Shown here piece by piece: positions 35,183 through 43,710 of a stretch of 64,000 nt of DNA (position 1 is the first letter of the stretch; every line of letters starts with the position of its first letter). The notes under the pieces are model-generated. The model did no database searches, had not been told where the DNA came from, and saw only the letters and a program-made list of their open reading frames with translations. Where the stretch lies: positions 2,499 to 66,498 of the forward strand of contig NZ_LJRO01000024.1 of NCBI RefSeq assembly GCF_001401155.1, given 5' to 3'. The position numbers and the translations under genes are program-made. The DNA is from Pseudomonas tremae. Lineage in GTDB: Bacteria > Pseudomonadota > Gammaproteobacteria > Pseudomonadales > Pseudomonadaceae.

Positions 35183-36349
35183 TCAGTGGGTAGCGTGGGC
35201 CAGATCCGGATTGCCGGTCTGACGAAATGTGATCAGGGTTATAAGCAGCGCGAGCACCGCCAGGACGGCTGCCGCCAGAGGCACGCTGGTCAGGCCCAGG
35301 CCGTGGGCGATAACACTGCCGCCGACCCAGGCGCCGAGCGCGTTGCCGACGTTGAAGGCGCCGATGTTCAGGGTGGAAACCAGATTGGGCGCGGCCTTGC
35401 CGAAGGTCACCACGTTGATCTGCAGGGCCGGTACGGCGGCAAAGGCCGCAACCGCCCAGAGGAACAGGGTGATTTCAGTCGGTATCAGCGCGATGCTGGT
35501 CCAGCTCAGGGCGGTGGAAATCACGGCCATCGAAGCGAACACCCCGATCAGCGTCGACGAAAGACGACGATCAGCCATTTTGCCGCCGATCACATTGCCT
35601 GCCGTCAGGCCAAGACCGATCAGCAGCAAGGTCCAGGTCACGCCATTGGGTGACACGCCGGTCACTTCGCCGAGCAGCGGTGCGATGTAAGTGAACAGCG
35701 TGAACATGGAGGCTGAAAACAACGCGGTCATGGTCAGCGACAGCCAGATGCCGGCACCTCGCAAGGCGCCCAGTTCGGCACGCATGTCGAGTTTTTCTTC
35801 GTTGCGATTGGTCGGCAGAAAGCGGATCAGGCCAATCAGTGCAATGATCCCGATGACGGTCACGGCCCAGAAGGTCGAGCGCCAGCCTGCGTATTGACCC
35901 AGCGCGGTGCCCAGTGGGACACCCAGCACGTTGGCGAGGGTAAGGCCGGTGAACATCAAGGCTACCGCCGAGGCACGCCGATTGGCGGGCACCAGTCCTG
36001 CGGCGACCACCGAGCCGATACCGAAGAATGCGCCGTGGCAAAGCGCCGTGACCACGCGGGCAAACATCAGCACGTTGTAATCACTGGCCAGCGCACAGAG
36101 CAGGTTGCCGATGATGAAAATCCCCATCAGCGTAACCAGCGCTGCCTTGCGCGGCAGTTTTGCTGTGGCCATTGCCATGAACGGCGCGCCGACTGCCACG
36201 CCCAGCGCATAGCCGGTCACCAGCCAGCCTGCTCCGGGAATGGACACACCCAGGTCGGCGGCAACGTCGGGCAACAGGCCCATGATGACGAATTCAGTGG
36301 TGCCGATGGCGAAGGCGCTCAGGGCCAGAATGAGTAGCGAAAGGGGCAC
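35183..36349 (-). CDS. MFS drug/metabolite exporter (YdhP/AraJ type)
   Basis: 388 residues, 12 membrane segments. Residues 1-60 contain the DHA1-family signature (ALSAFAIGTTEFVIMGLLPDVAADLGVS) and the conserved ATAKLPRKAAL loop between helices 2 and 3. It likely pumps out a small toxic compound. It is between arsR (30-base gap) and xenB (21-base gap) on the same strand, so all three form one operon. Confidence 0.9.
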   Translation of the reverse strand: MPLSLLILALSAFAIGTTEFVIMGLLPDVAADLGVSIPGAGWLVTGYALGVAVGAPFMAMATAKLPRKAALVTLMGIFIIGNLLCALASDYNVLMFARVVTALCHGAFFGIGSVVAAGLVPANRRASAVALMFTGLTLANVLGVPLGTALGQYAGWRSTFWAVTVIGIIALIGLIRFLPTNRNEEKLDMRAELGALRGAGIWLSLTMTALFSASMFTLFTYIAPLLGEVTGVSPNGVTWTLLLIGLGLTAGNVIGGKMADRRLSSTLIGVFASMAVISTALSWTSIALIPTEITLFLWAVAAFAAVPALQINVVTFGKAAPNLVSTLNIGAFNVGNALGAWVGGSVIAHGLGLTSVPLAAAVLAVLALLITLITFRQTGNPDLAHATH

Positions 36350-36379
36350 AAGGCATCTCCTGGAAAAAGGTGGAAAAAA

Positions 36380-36694
36380 TCAGGTCGGGTTGTTCAGCTC
36401 GTGAACCAGCGCCTCAACGAAGGCCTGGATCACCTCTTCGTTACGACGGAAGAAGTGCCACTGGCCGACCTTTTTGCTGCTGATCAGCCCGGCGCGTTGC
36501 AGCGTTGCAAGGTGGGCCGACACCGTTGACTGGGACAAACCTGCACGTTGATCGATCTGCCCGGCGCAGACGCCGTGTTCGATCGAATATTCCTGCGCAG
36601 GAAAACTCGCGCGCGGGTCCTTCAGCCAGGTCAGGATTTCTCGGCGGACCGGGTGGGCCAGAGCTTTTATTATGTCGTCGAGGTCGATCTGCAT
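36380..36694 (-). CDS. ArsR/SmtB-family repressor of the MFS-xenB operon
   Basis: 104 residues forming a winged helix-turn-helix (about 10-85) with LAHPVRREILTWL, GLSQSTVSAHLATLQRAGLI as the recognition helix and GQWHFFRRNEEVI as the wing. No obvious CxC arsenic site is present; the single Cys (VCAGQ) is in the helix region. It probably senses the substrate of XenB or the exporter and represses its own operon. The palindrome-rich operator lies just upstream (36713-36824). Confidence 0.9.
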   Translation of the reverse strand: MQIDLDDIIKALAHPVRREILTWLKDPRASFPAQEYSIEHGVCAGQIDQRAGLSQSTVSAHLATLQRAGLISSKKVGQWHFFRRNEEVIQAFVEALVHELNNPT

Positions 36695-36712
36695 GTCGTT
36701 CTCACAGGCGTG

Positions 36713-36824
36713 TAGCGATATATCGCGATAGGGCGAACCTTATATCTGTATTTCGCGATATACAAATATGATTTTGTGCTTAGAGGTGAATAAATCGGTA
36801 TATCGGGTTATATCGATATATGGA
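36713..36824. promoter_or_regulatory. Palindrome-rich divergent operator region between arsR and acpH
   Basis: Within about 110 bases there are GCGATATATCGC (36715-36726, 12-bp perfect palindrome), overlapping TATCGCGATA (36721-36730), another TCGCGATATA (36753-36762), and TATATCGATATA (36809-36820, 12-bp perfect palindrome). They probably bind the ArsR-type repressor and may also affect acpH. Confidence 0.7.
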
Positions 36825-36857
36825 CTGCATGCCTGCAAGCGGCGTACGCTTGCTGCC

Positions 36858-37457
36858 ATGAACTATCTGGCACATCTTCATCTCGGCGGGTATCGTCCCG
36901 CCCAATTGCTTGGCAGCCTGTATGGCGATTTCGTCAAAGGTCCGCTGCCGGGGCGCTTTCCGGCGGAGCTTGAAGCCGCCATCCGTCTGCACCGGAGTAT
37001 CGATGCCTTCACCGACAGCCACCCGCTGATCAAGGCCTCCATTGCCCGGTTTCCGGCACAGCGACGGCGCTACGCGGGCATCATGCTCGATGTTTTTTTT
37101 GATCACTGTCTGGCGCGCGACTGGCATCTGTATGCCGATCTACCGCTGGATGTGTTCACCCGAAAGGTCTACGGCACGCTGGCTGCCGAGTCGCAACTGC
37201 CCGAGCGCCTGGCGCTGATTGCACCGCGCATGGCAGCGCAGGACTGGTTGGGTTCTTATCGACAGTTCGAGGTGCTGGAGCAGGTGCTGCGGGGCATATC
37301 CAGCCGTTTGTCACGACCAGAAGGGCTGGCAGGCGGCATGCACGAACTGCAGGCGCTCTACCAGCCTTTGAGTGATGACTTCGCCGAGTTTTACCCGCAG
37401 TTGCAGGATTTCGCTCAGGCCGCTCTGGCCGGGCGAGAGACCGCTTCGCCCGACTGA
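36858..37457 (+). CDS. acpH: ACP phosphodiesterase AcpH (DUF479 family)
   Basis: 199 residues from ATG 36858 (MNYLAHLHLGGYRPAQLLGSLYGDFVKG); a longer frame from 36768 runs through the operator. The family landmarks are the N-terminal NYLAHLHL and conserved D, H and R residues (RLHRSIDAFTDSHP, DVFFDHCLARDW). It removes the phosphopantetheine arm from acyl carrier protein. The 3' end overlaps that of the convergent olsA by 43 bases. Confidence 0.9.
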   Translation: MNYLAHLHLGGYRPAQLLGSLYGDFVKGPLPGRFPAELEAAIRLHRSIDAFTDSHPLIKASIARFPAQRRRYAGIMLDVFFDHCLARDWHLYADLPLDVFTRKVYGTLAAESQLPERLALIAPRMAAQDWLGSYRQFEVLEQVLRGISSRLSRPEGLAGGMHELQALYQPLSDDFAEFYPQLQDFAQAALAGRETASPD

Positions 37458-38221
37458 GCAGGCTCGCCGATCTCGGGTTCACCAAACAATGCCACTTGCA
37501 CAGCCTGCTGAGCCTTGAAGGCCAAGGCCGCACGCTCCTGATCCGCAGTCTGGATCGGCGTCAGCAAATGTATGTGCACGTCGCTTTGCTCGTTGGCGAA
37601 CAGTCGGCGCAAATGTGACAGCAAGTCATCATCGCCAATGAACGGAGCAATCGGGTCAGGCTTGCCGTCGCGCGAATAACCAATGGCTACCGGCTGAATC
37701 GGCACACCCGCTTCGATGGCGCTGGACAGCAGACGCCCGTGGAAGGTACGCAAGCCCTTGCCGTCAGTGGTGGTGCCTTCCGGGAAGATCAGCAGTGCGT
37801 TGCCTTGTTGCAGATGACTGCACATTTGCTTCTGGATCAGACGGCTGTCGCCCGAGCCACGACGGATGAACAGCGTACCTGCCTTCAAGGCCAGCCAGCC
37901 GGCCACTGGCCAGGTCCGCACTTCGGCCTTGGACAGGAACGACAGTGGCGCGAGCATCCCCAGCAGTGCAATGTCGGTCCATGACACATGGTTGCTCACC
38001 CACAGCATCGGCTGCTTTGGCAGCTCGCCGGTGACGGTCACCCGAAACGGCAGCGCGTTACTCAGGCGGGCCATGAACCAGCGGCTCCAGCGCTGCCTGC
38101 GCTCCATCGTACTGCCGAATTTAATGCGTTCCAGAATCGCGAATGCTCCGGCAATCGTCAAGCCGAGCGCCACCACCATCAGCACTCTGGCTACGCGGGC
38201 ATAGCCGCGCACCCTGCTCAT
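37415..38221 (-). CDS. olsA: OlsA-type O-acyltransferase (PlsC family, ornithine lipid synthesis)
   Basis: 268 residues from ATG 38221 ([21 protein letters not shown]); its first base overlaps the olsB stop (TAATG), so the longer frame from 38260 is not used. One N-terminal membrane segment, then the PlsC motifs VSNHVSWTD (NHxxxxD), FIRRGSGDSR and FPEGTTTDG. It adds a second acyl chain to lyso-ornithine lipid made by OlsB, at the inner membrane. Pseudomonads use these phosphorus-free lipids when phosphate is low. The last 14 codons lie inside acpH on the other strand. Confidence 0.92.
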   Translation of the reverse strand: MSRVRGYARVARVLMVVALGLTIAGAFAILERIKFGSTMERRQRWSRWFMARLSNALPFRVTVTGELPKQPMLWVSNHVSWTDIALLGMLAPLSFLSKAEVRTWPVAGWLALKAGTLFIRRGSGDSRLIQKQMCSHLQQGNALLIFPEGTTTDGKGLRTFHGRLLSSAIEAGVPIQPVAIGYSRDGKPDPIAPFIGDDDLLSHLRRLFANEQSDVHIHLLTPIQTADQERAALAFKAQQAVQVALFGEPEIGEPAQSGEAVSRPARAA

Positions 38222-38976
38222 TACACGGCCGCCTTGAAATGGCGCGCGTAGCGAGGGCACAGGTCATCGCGCTTGAGCAGGATGAACACGTCTGCTACCT
38301 GGAAATCCTCGTCCCAGCAAGGCTCGCCACAGATCTTGGCACCGAGGCGCATGTAGGCCTTGAGCAGCGGCGGCATTTCGCAGATGACGTTGTTGGGGAT
38401 GTCGAGAGTCGGCAGCGGGTTCTTCGGCTCGGCGCGCAGATGTTCGTTGCACAGATAGCGTTCGCGCAGGCGCTGCATGATCGCGTGGGCCTGAATTCCG
38501 CCGTCCTGCATCGGGATACTCGCGCAACCCATCAGGTAGCTGTAGCCGCCCTCATTGAGTACTTCGGCCAGTTCGCTCCACAGCACGGTAATGGTGCCAC
38601 CGTTGCGGTACGCCGGGTCGACACAGGTGCGGCCCAGTTCCAGAATCGGACCTTGCAGATGAGCCAGGCCGTGCAGGCTGAATTCTTCTTCACTGTAAAA
38701 GCTGCCGAGGGTACTGGCGGCTTTGTGGTCAAGCAGCCGCGTGGTGGCTACAAGACGCCCGGAGTTCAAGTCACGAACCCCGATATGTGAGCAGTGAATA
38801 TCGTAATCATCGATATCCAGCCCTTGTTCAGCGCCATTGAGGCGGGCGTTGAACTCTTCGCTGAACACACTGAAACGCAACGCCTGTGCTTCCTGCAAGG
38901 CGCGCGTTCCAATCAGGCGCTCGGCCTGAAGACGACGTTCAGAAGTGTTGTCACGAATGCGGGCGATCTGGGTCAT
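38221..38976 (-). CDS. olsB: OlsB-type N-acyltransferase (lyso-ornithine lipid synthesis)
   Basis: 251 residues from ATG 38976 ([11 protein letters not shown]); GGAGA lies six bases before it and overlaps an alternative ATG at 38988. The protein is a GNAT-like acyltransferase with family landmarks [22 protein letters not shown] and [14 protein letters not shown]. It transfers a 3-hydroxyacyl group from ACP to ornithine. It is the first gene of the olsB-olsA operon. Confidence 0.92.
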   Translation of the reverse strand: MTQIARIRDNTSERRLQAERLIGTRALQEAQALRFSVFSEEFNARLNGAEQGLDIDDYDIHCSHIGVRDLNSGRLVATTRLLDHKAASTLGSFYSEEEFSLHGLAHLQGPILELGRTCVDPAYRNGGTITVLWSELAEVLNEGGYSYLMGCASIPMQDGGIQAHAIMQRLRERYLCNEHLRAEPKNPLPTLDIPNNVICEMPPLLKAYMRLGAKICGEPCWDEDFQVADVFILLKRDDLCPRYARHFKAAV

Positions 38977-39320
38977 ACGAATCTCCATGAGCCAGCCTTG
39001 CAGAGTTGGCTGGTTGACTGATTTGTCCAGGCGCTTTGCCGTAACTGCAGGCTAGGGAGATGGCGTGTCATGCCTGTGACGCTTTGGTGATGGTTGTGTG
39101 ACGGAGGTCGTGAAGCCTTTTCATGAGCATTTGAGAGGAGCAATACGCGCGTGCAAACGCCGCAGAACGATAGGTCTCCGAAGGCACGCCCATCGTGTCC
39201 ATGCTCCAGCGAGGGCATGCATTTCTGGACGCTCTTGAAGGTGAAGAACGATCCATCAGCATCAGCTGACTGTCATGAAGCCCTGATACAGTTCGCGGAT
39301 AACCATTTTGGGAACCTGCC
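38977..39320. other. Intergenic region between olsB and the serine hydrolase
   Basis: About 340 bases that must contain the promoters of olsB (leftward) and of the serine hydrolase operon (rightward). The minus-strand frame 39068-39460 has unconvincing composition and overlaps the hydrolase signal peptide, so it is not called a gene. No repeat or RNA was recognised. Confidence 0.5.
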
Positions 39321-40427
39321 ATGCCTCTTGGAACTGTCCGCCTGAGTCTGTTTCTGCTCCTGTGTCTCGGCACCCAGGGCGTCATTGCTGAAACATGGCC
39401 TGCAGAGCAGTGGTCTTCCCGAGCCGTATCCCCGGCCCCGGCAATCGAAGCGCTCGACACCTACGCGTTCCCGCCCCGTGACGACGAGGCCCGCAAGGGC
39501 ATCCGCACCGATGCGCTCCTGGTTATCCGCGACGGGGAAGTGGTGTACGAACACTATGCTGGTGTCACCACTGAACAGACCCCGCACCTGACCTGGTCGA
39601 TCAGCAAAAGCATCATGGCTACCGTATTGGGCGTGGCGTTTACAGACGGGCGCTTTCAGTTGAATGATCCGGTCGCGAAGTTCTACGCACCGTTCGAGAA
39701 ACATCCCGACATCACCATCAAGCACATGATGAATTGGGCCTCTGGTCTGGATTGGCAGGAGGACTACGAATACGCTCCGCTCAACTCTTCTGTAGTCGCC
39801 ATGCTCTATACCCGAGGGCGTGACGATATGGCGCATTTCACAGCCGATCACCCGGCAGCCAGGCCACCGGGCAAGGCGTACCTTTATTCCAGCGGCGACA
39901 GCAACGTTCTGGCTGCTGCATTGAAAACCATGGTCGGGCAACCCGCGTACGCGGACTACCCGTGGACAGCGCTTTTCGACCCGCTCGGTATCCACAGCGC
40001 CGTTTGGGAAACCGATGGCAGCGGGACATTTGTAGGGTCGTCCTATGCCTACATGACTGCTCGCGATCTGGCGCGTATCGGCCTGCTGATGCAACGCGGT
40101 GGCGAATGGCAGGGTCGGCAGTTACTCAATAAGGAATGGCTCGGTTTTGTCCTGACGCCGTTTGCGGGCGAGCAAGTGGACGCCAGCGTTGAAGTCCCGG
40201 GCGGTCAGTGGTGGCTCAACCGCACCCTGGATGGAGGCAAAGGCCCGTGGCCGGACGCGCCGCCTGACACGTTCGCGGCCCTTGGACATTGGGGGCAGGC
40301 GTTGTATGTAATCCCCAGCCAGAAGCTGGTGATCGTGCGCTATGCCGATGACCGCGACGGCACTTACAACCACGATCAAATGCTCAAGCTTCTGCTTGCG
40401 GCATTCGGCAAGGAGACTGGCCAATGA
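39321..40427 (+). CDS. Exported serine hydrolase (beta-lactamase class C-like fold)
   Basis: 368 residues with a signal peptide ending near VIAETW. The beta-lactamase-related landmarks are SxxK (Ser93-Ile-Ser-Lys96), the YSSGDSN segment as the Tyr-x-Ser/Asn motif, and a C-terminal ALGHWGQ in place of the KTG box. Members include esterases, D-amino-acid peptidases and penicillin-binding proteins; substrate unknown. It is translationally coupled to the next gene (ATGA overlap). Confidence 0.88.
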   Translation: MPLGTVRLSLFLLLCLGTQGVIAETWPAEQWSSRAVSPAPAIEALDTYAFPPRDDEARKGIRTDALLVIRDGEVVYEHYAGVTTEQTPHLTWSISKSIMATVLGVAFTDGRFQLNDPVAKFYAPFEKHPDITIKHMMNWASGLDWQEDYEYAPLNSSVVAMLYTRGRDDMAHFTADHPAARPPGKAYLYSSGDSNVLAAALKTMVGQPAYADYPWTALFDPLGIHSAVWETDGSGTFVGSSYAYMTARDLARIGLLMQRGGEWQGRQLLNKEWLGFVLTPFAGEQVDASVEVPGGQWWLNRTLDGGKGPWPDAPPDTFAALGHWGQALYVIPSQKLVIVRYADDRDGTYNHDQMLKLLLAAFGKETGQ

Positions 40428-40762
40428 GTAGCCGTCGACTCTTCATTCTGCGTCGCCCGTTCAGCAGCCTGCTGATTCTGATCATTGCCACGCTCGCAGT
40501 ACTTGCCTGGCAGTACCGCGTGAACCTGCAAGCATTTCCGACCATCATCAGTGCCTACACTGCCAAGGAATATTGCTCGTGCCGGTATGTGATGAACAAC
40601 CCGGAAGCCTACTGCCGGGCGTACGTCAAACAGTACGTGCCCAGCACCCTGACTGACGACGCCGGCCAAAAGCGGGTGGTGGCCAGTGGTCTCGGACGCA
40701 CCAGCAGTGCAGCCTGGCAGGGTGAACGACAGGGCTGTCGTCTGCAACCACCCGCGCTGTAG
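40424..40762 (+). CDS. Small membrane-anchored protein coupled to the serine hydrolase
   Basis: 112 residues. One N-terminal membrane segment (about 13-29, FSSLLILIIATLAVLAW) and a periplasmic part with four cysteines (YCSCRY, AYC, QGC), which could form disulfides. No known family was recognised. The ATG overlaps the hydrolase stop, so the two proteins are made together and might work together. Confidence 0.75.
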   Translation: MSSRRLFILRRPFSSLLILIIATLAVLAWQYRVNLQAFPTIISAYTAKEYCSCRYVMNNPEAYCRAYVKQYVPSTLTDDAGQKRVVASGLGRTSSAAWQGERQGCRLQPPAL

Positions 40763-40840
40763 AGATTCCGGCGAACATAGCAGTTTGCCGGAGGTCTGAC
40801 AGGCGGTAAGGTAGCCCTCAAATGCACCTCCGGAGTCTGC

Positions 40841-41422
40841 ATGTTCAACATAAATCGCCTGCTGCTGGTCACGCTGGCCGCAGTGGCGTTACCTGCCCAG
40901 GCGAACTGGTATCTGGATAACGAGTCATCGCGACTGTCTTTCACCTCGACCAAAAATGCTGACATTGCCGAAGTGCATCGCTTTCTGGTGCTGCATGGCA
41001 AGGTCGACAACAACGGGCTAGCCGAAGTAGGGATCGAGACGGATTCAGTCAGCACCGGCATTCCGTTGCGCGACGAGCGCCTTCGCGAACAAGTGTTTCA
41101 GGTGCGCAAGTTTCCTGCTGCGCAAATCACCGCTCAGCTCGACATGCGGCCCATCAATGACCTGGCGCCTGGCGCGCAACTCGAACTGCGCTTGCCGCTG
41201 TCTGTCAGCCTGCGGGGCAAAACCCACACTTACAACGCCGAGTTGCTGGCGACACGGCTTGATGAGCGCCGCTTTCAGGTGGTGACGCTGGAACCTTTGG
41301 TGGTTCATGCTCAGGACTTCGATCTGGTGCCGGACTTCACTGCTTTGCGTGACGCTGCGGGATTGTCTGCGATCAGCCTGTCAGTACCTGTAGGCGCTGT
41401 ACTGATCTTCACGGCGCGCTGA
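40841..41422 (+). CDS. YceI-family periplasmic protein
   Basis: 193 residues with a signal peptide (LLLVTLAAVALPAQANW). The lipocalin-like YceI fold is seen in WYLDNESSRLSFTSTKNADIAEVHRF, the GIPLRDERLREQVFQVRKFPAAQIT segment and the C-terminal strand pairs. YceI proteins bind isoprenoid-like lipids in the periplasm; the role here is unknown. It stops one base before the next gene and is probably co-transcribed. Confidence 0.9.
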   Translation: MFNINRLLLVTLAAVALPAQANWYLDNESSRLSFTSTKNADIAEVHRFLVLHGKVDNNGLAEVGIETDSVSTGIPLRDERLREQVFQVRKFPAAQITAQLDMRPINDLAPGAQLELRLPLSVSLRGKTHTYNAELLATRLDERRFQVVTLEPLVVHAQDFDLVPDFTALRDAAGLSAISLSVPVGAVLIFTAR

Positions 41423-41423
41423 T

Positions 41424-42581
41424 ATGGCCAGCACGATATTTCCGTGGCGTGAAGACAACCAGTTTCAATTGCTGATCGACGGCCCTGCGTTCTTTCCGCG
41501 CATGATTGCGGCCATCGACCGCGCCGAGCAGCAGGTTGACCTGGAGTTGTACCTGGTCGAAGCCGGTGCCTGCGCCGATGCCATTGTGCGGGCACTGGTA
41601 GATGCGGGCAGACGCGGAGTCATCGTGCGCTGCCTGTTCGATGATTTCGGCTCAAAAGCTTTCGATGCGGGCCTGCGTCAGCAACTGATCAATGCCGGTG
41701 TCATCCTGCGCTTCTACAACCCGATTCACTGGCGGCGTGGTGTGCGTAACTTCTACCGCGACCATCGCAAGATACTGGTGGTGGATAAAACCCTGGCGGT
41801 AGTCGGCGGTACTGGTGTGACCGACGAATTCTGGGAGCCGGACAAAGACGTCAGCCAGTGGCACGAGGTCATGGTGGAGATCACCGGACCGCTGGTGCTC
41901 GACTGGCAGGCGCTGTTCGACCGGCAGTTCCACGCCAATGCACGACGCTTTGCCTGGCGCCCGAAGCAGAATTTTGGTCTGACGCACTTGCCGAAAGTCC
42001 CGACGTCCGGCACAGGGTTGGGCCGCGTCGCGTATGCCGATTCCCGTCAACACCGCGACATTGTGCAATCGCTGGTCCGCAGCCTGCACAGCGGGCAGAA
42101 GCGTATCTGGCTGGCTACGCCGTATTTCTTGCCCTCCTGGAAAGTCCGTCGTGCGTTGCGCAGCGCAGCCGCGCGTGGCATCGATGTACGTCTGTTGCTG
42201 ACAGGGCCGCGCACCGATCACCCGTCCGTGCGCTACGCCGGTCACCGCTATTACCCGCGCTTGCTGCGTGCCGGTGTGAAGGTCTTCGAATACCAGCCGT
42301 GCTTCCTGCACCTGAAAATGGTGCTGATCGATGACTGGGTAAGCCTCGGTTCATGCAACTTCGATCACTGGAACCTGCACTTCAACCTGGAGGCCAACCT
42401 CGAAGCCCTGGACCCGGGATTGACCCGGGACGTAGTCGCCAGCTTCGAAAAAGACTTCGCCCTGAGCACTGAAATCACGCTGGAAGACTGGAAAGCCAGA
42501 CCACTGTGGCGGCGCGTCAAACAGCGTTTGTGGGGCTGGATTGACCGGCTGGTGGTGAACTTGCTGGACCAGCGGAATTGA
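41424..42581 (+). CDS. clsB: Phospholipase-D-type cardiolipin synthase (ClsB-like)
   Basis: 385 residues with two HKD-type active sites: YRDHRKILVVDKTLAVVGGTGV (about 110-133) and FLHLKMVLIDDWVSLGSCNFDHWN (about 295-318). There is no N-terminal membrane pair, so it resembles ClsB/ClsC rather than ClsA. It is likely to make cardiolipin from phosphatidylglycerol or related lipids. It follows yceI with a one-base gap. Confidence 0.87.
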   Translation: MASTIFPWREDNQFQLLIDGPAFFPRMIAAIDRAEQQVDLELYLVEAGACADAIVRALVDAGRRGVIVRCLFDDFGSKAFDAGLRQQLINAGVILRFYNPIHWRRGVRNFYRDHRKILVVDKTLAVVGGTGVTDEFWEPDKDVSQWHEVMVEITGPLVLDWQALFDRQFHANARRFAWRPKQNFGLTHLPKVPTSGTGLGRVAYADSRQHRDIVQSLVRSLHSGQKRIWLATPYFLPSWKVRRALRSAAARGIDVRLLLTGPRTDHPSVRYAGHRYYPRLLRAGVKVFEYQPCFLHLKMVLIDDWVSLGSCNFDHWNLHFNLEANLEALDPGLTRDVVASFEKDFALSTEITLEDWKARPLWRRVKQRLWGWIDRLVVNLLDQRN

Positions 42582-42927
42582 AGTGTACGCGGGGCTGACG
42601 ATGGCCCTGCGTTGGCATGGTGGTTATGCGAAGCGGCCCAGCGAGCGGTATACCAAAAGCAGACCGGCCAAACCTGATCGATAACTCGGTGACCATCGAT
42701 GAAGTTTGGGGGACTGTACAGCCGAATAAAAGAGGCCGGAACATTGACTGAAGTTTTCTTCAGTTGAAATAGATGCATCCTTCTACTGTTTCCTAAAATG
42801 CATTGTCTTAAGGTTTTTTAGCATTTTTTCGTTGCCTTTCTATCAGCGTGGGTACATTATTTTTATCAAGGCAGCCCCCAGAATATAGCGCCCCGATTAT
42901 AAATCTTGCGGTAAAAAAGGACTGAAG
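42582..42927. other. AT-rich intergenic region
   Basis: About 345 bases between the cardiolipin synthase and an orphan gene. The second half (from about 42780) is clearly more AT-rich than its neighbours and likely carries the promoter of the next gene. No gene, repeat or mobile-element end was seen. Confidence 0.5.
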
Positions 42928-43410
42928 GTGGATAGCGAAAGGAAAAATGCTTCAGAGCAGGAAAGTCTCAATCTTAAATTAAACTATAAGTTTTTCTTCT
43001 GGTTGCTGTTCTCGGTTGTGGTTTTGAAGTTCACGTTGTTCGATTATCTGGATAGCCCTTCCGGGGCAGACGAACTGCTGATGAAACGCGAGCTGCCGCA
43101 GGGCGACTGGCTTTACATCAGCCGCTACCTGGCACCCGCGACAGATCTGAACACCTTGCGTTTTTACATAAGCAAACGTCTGGAAGGCAACGACTCGGAC
43201 GTGTTGAAGCAGTTGAATGAAACTCATCTTTTCCTGCTGACGGACAGCGACCCTGGTGACGCAAAGATTTCCGACACACCCAACGGTGTGGGCGTAGAGG
43301 TAACAGGCGCTGTCTATGCTTATTTCAGTAAGCAATACATTACCGAAGGCGAGACGTTACGAAGCTACCGGATCACATTGACTCAGCATGATGTGTCTCA
43401 GCCTTTTTAG
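42928..43410 (+). CDS. Orphan membrane-anchored protein, unknown function
   Basis: 160 residues from GTG 42928 (MDSERKNASEQESLNLKLN), with GAAGG before it. One membrane segment (about 21-40, YKFFFWLLFSVVVLKFTLF) and a ~115-residue C-terminal domain (GDWLYISRYLAPATDLNTLRFYISKRL; TGAVYAYFSKQYITEGETLRSYRITL), probably periplasmic. No family was recognised. The gene and its flanks are AT-richer than the neighbouring genes, which may mean recent acquisition. Confidence 0.7.
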   Translation: MDSERKNASEQESLNLKLNYKFFFWLLFSVVVLKFTLFDYLDSPSGADELLMKRELPQGDWLYISRYLAPATDLNTLRFYISKRLEGNDSDVLKQLNETHLFLLTDSDPGDAKISDTPNGVGVEVTGAVYAYFSKQYITEGETLRSYRITLTQHDVSQPF

Positions 43411-43710
43411 GTAGTGCTCAGAACAAGATATAGCAGGATGCTTGCGCTTATCATCATTTGTATTTCAAGTTTGCGCAGCAGCTCCCGCCTGTTAATCGGG
43501 GTTGAAAGGTCTCTGGTTAGTGTAGGGTATGTATTGCAGGCTGGTGCTTGGCGGTAAGTAACGGCAACTGTGAGAACGTGTCATAAAATAGGGTCAAGTA
43601 GGCCGAGCTGGGGGCGGGGGAGTGCGAGTTATTGATAGCCCGGTAATCGTTGGCAGCAGGGAAGGAAAACTGGCGGCATTGCCAGTTTTCCTTCCTTGTA
43701 ATGCGAAGCC
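43411..43710. other. Intergenic region after the orphan gene
   Basis: 300 bases without a convincing gene. It contains the 15-bp hairpin 43660-43695 near its right end. Confidence 0.5.
43660..43695 (-). terminator. Long perfect hairpin after the fumarase gene
   Basis: A 15-bp perfect stem (GGAAGGAAAACTGGC / GCCAGTTTTCCTTCC) with a 6-base loop ends 15 bases from the fumA stop. No T run beyond the stem itself. It is likely to be the terminator or an mRNA 3' stabiliser. Confidence 0.75.

Noticed and set aside
39068..39460. 130-codon minus-strand frame between olsB and the serine hydrolase
   Set aside because: It has no family match or start signal and overlaps the hydrolase signal peptide.
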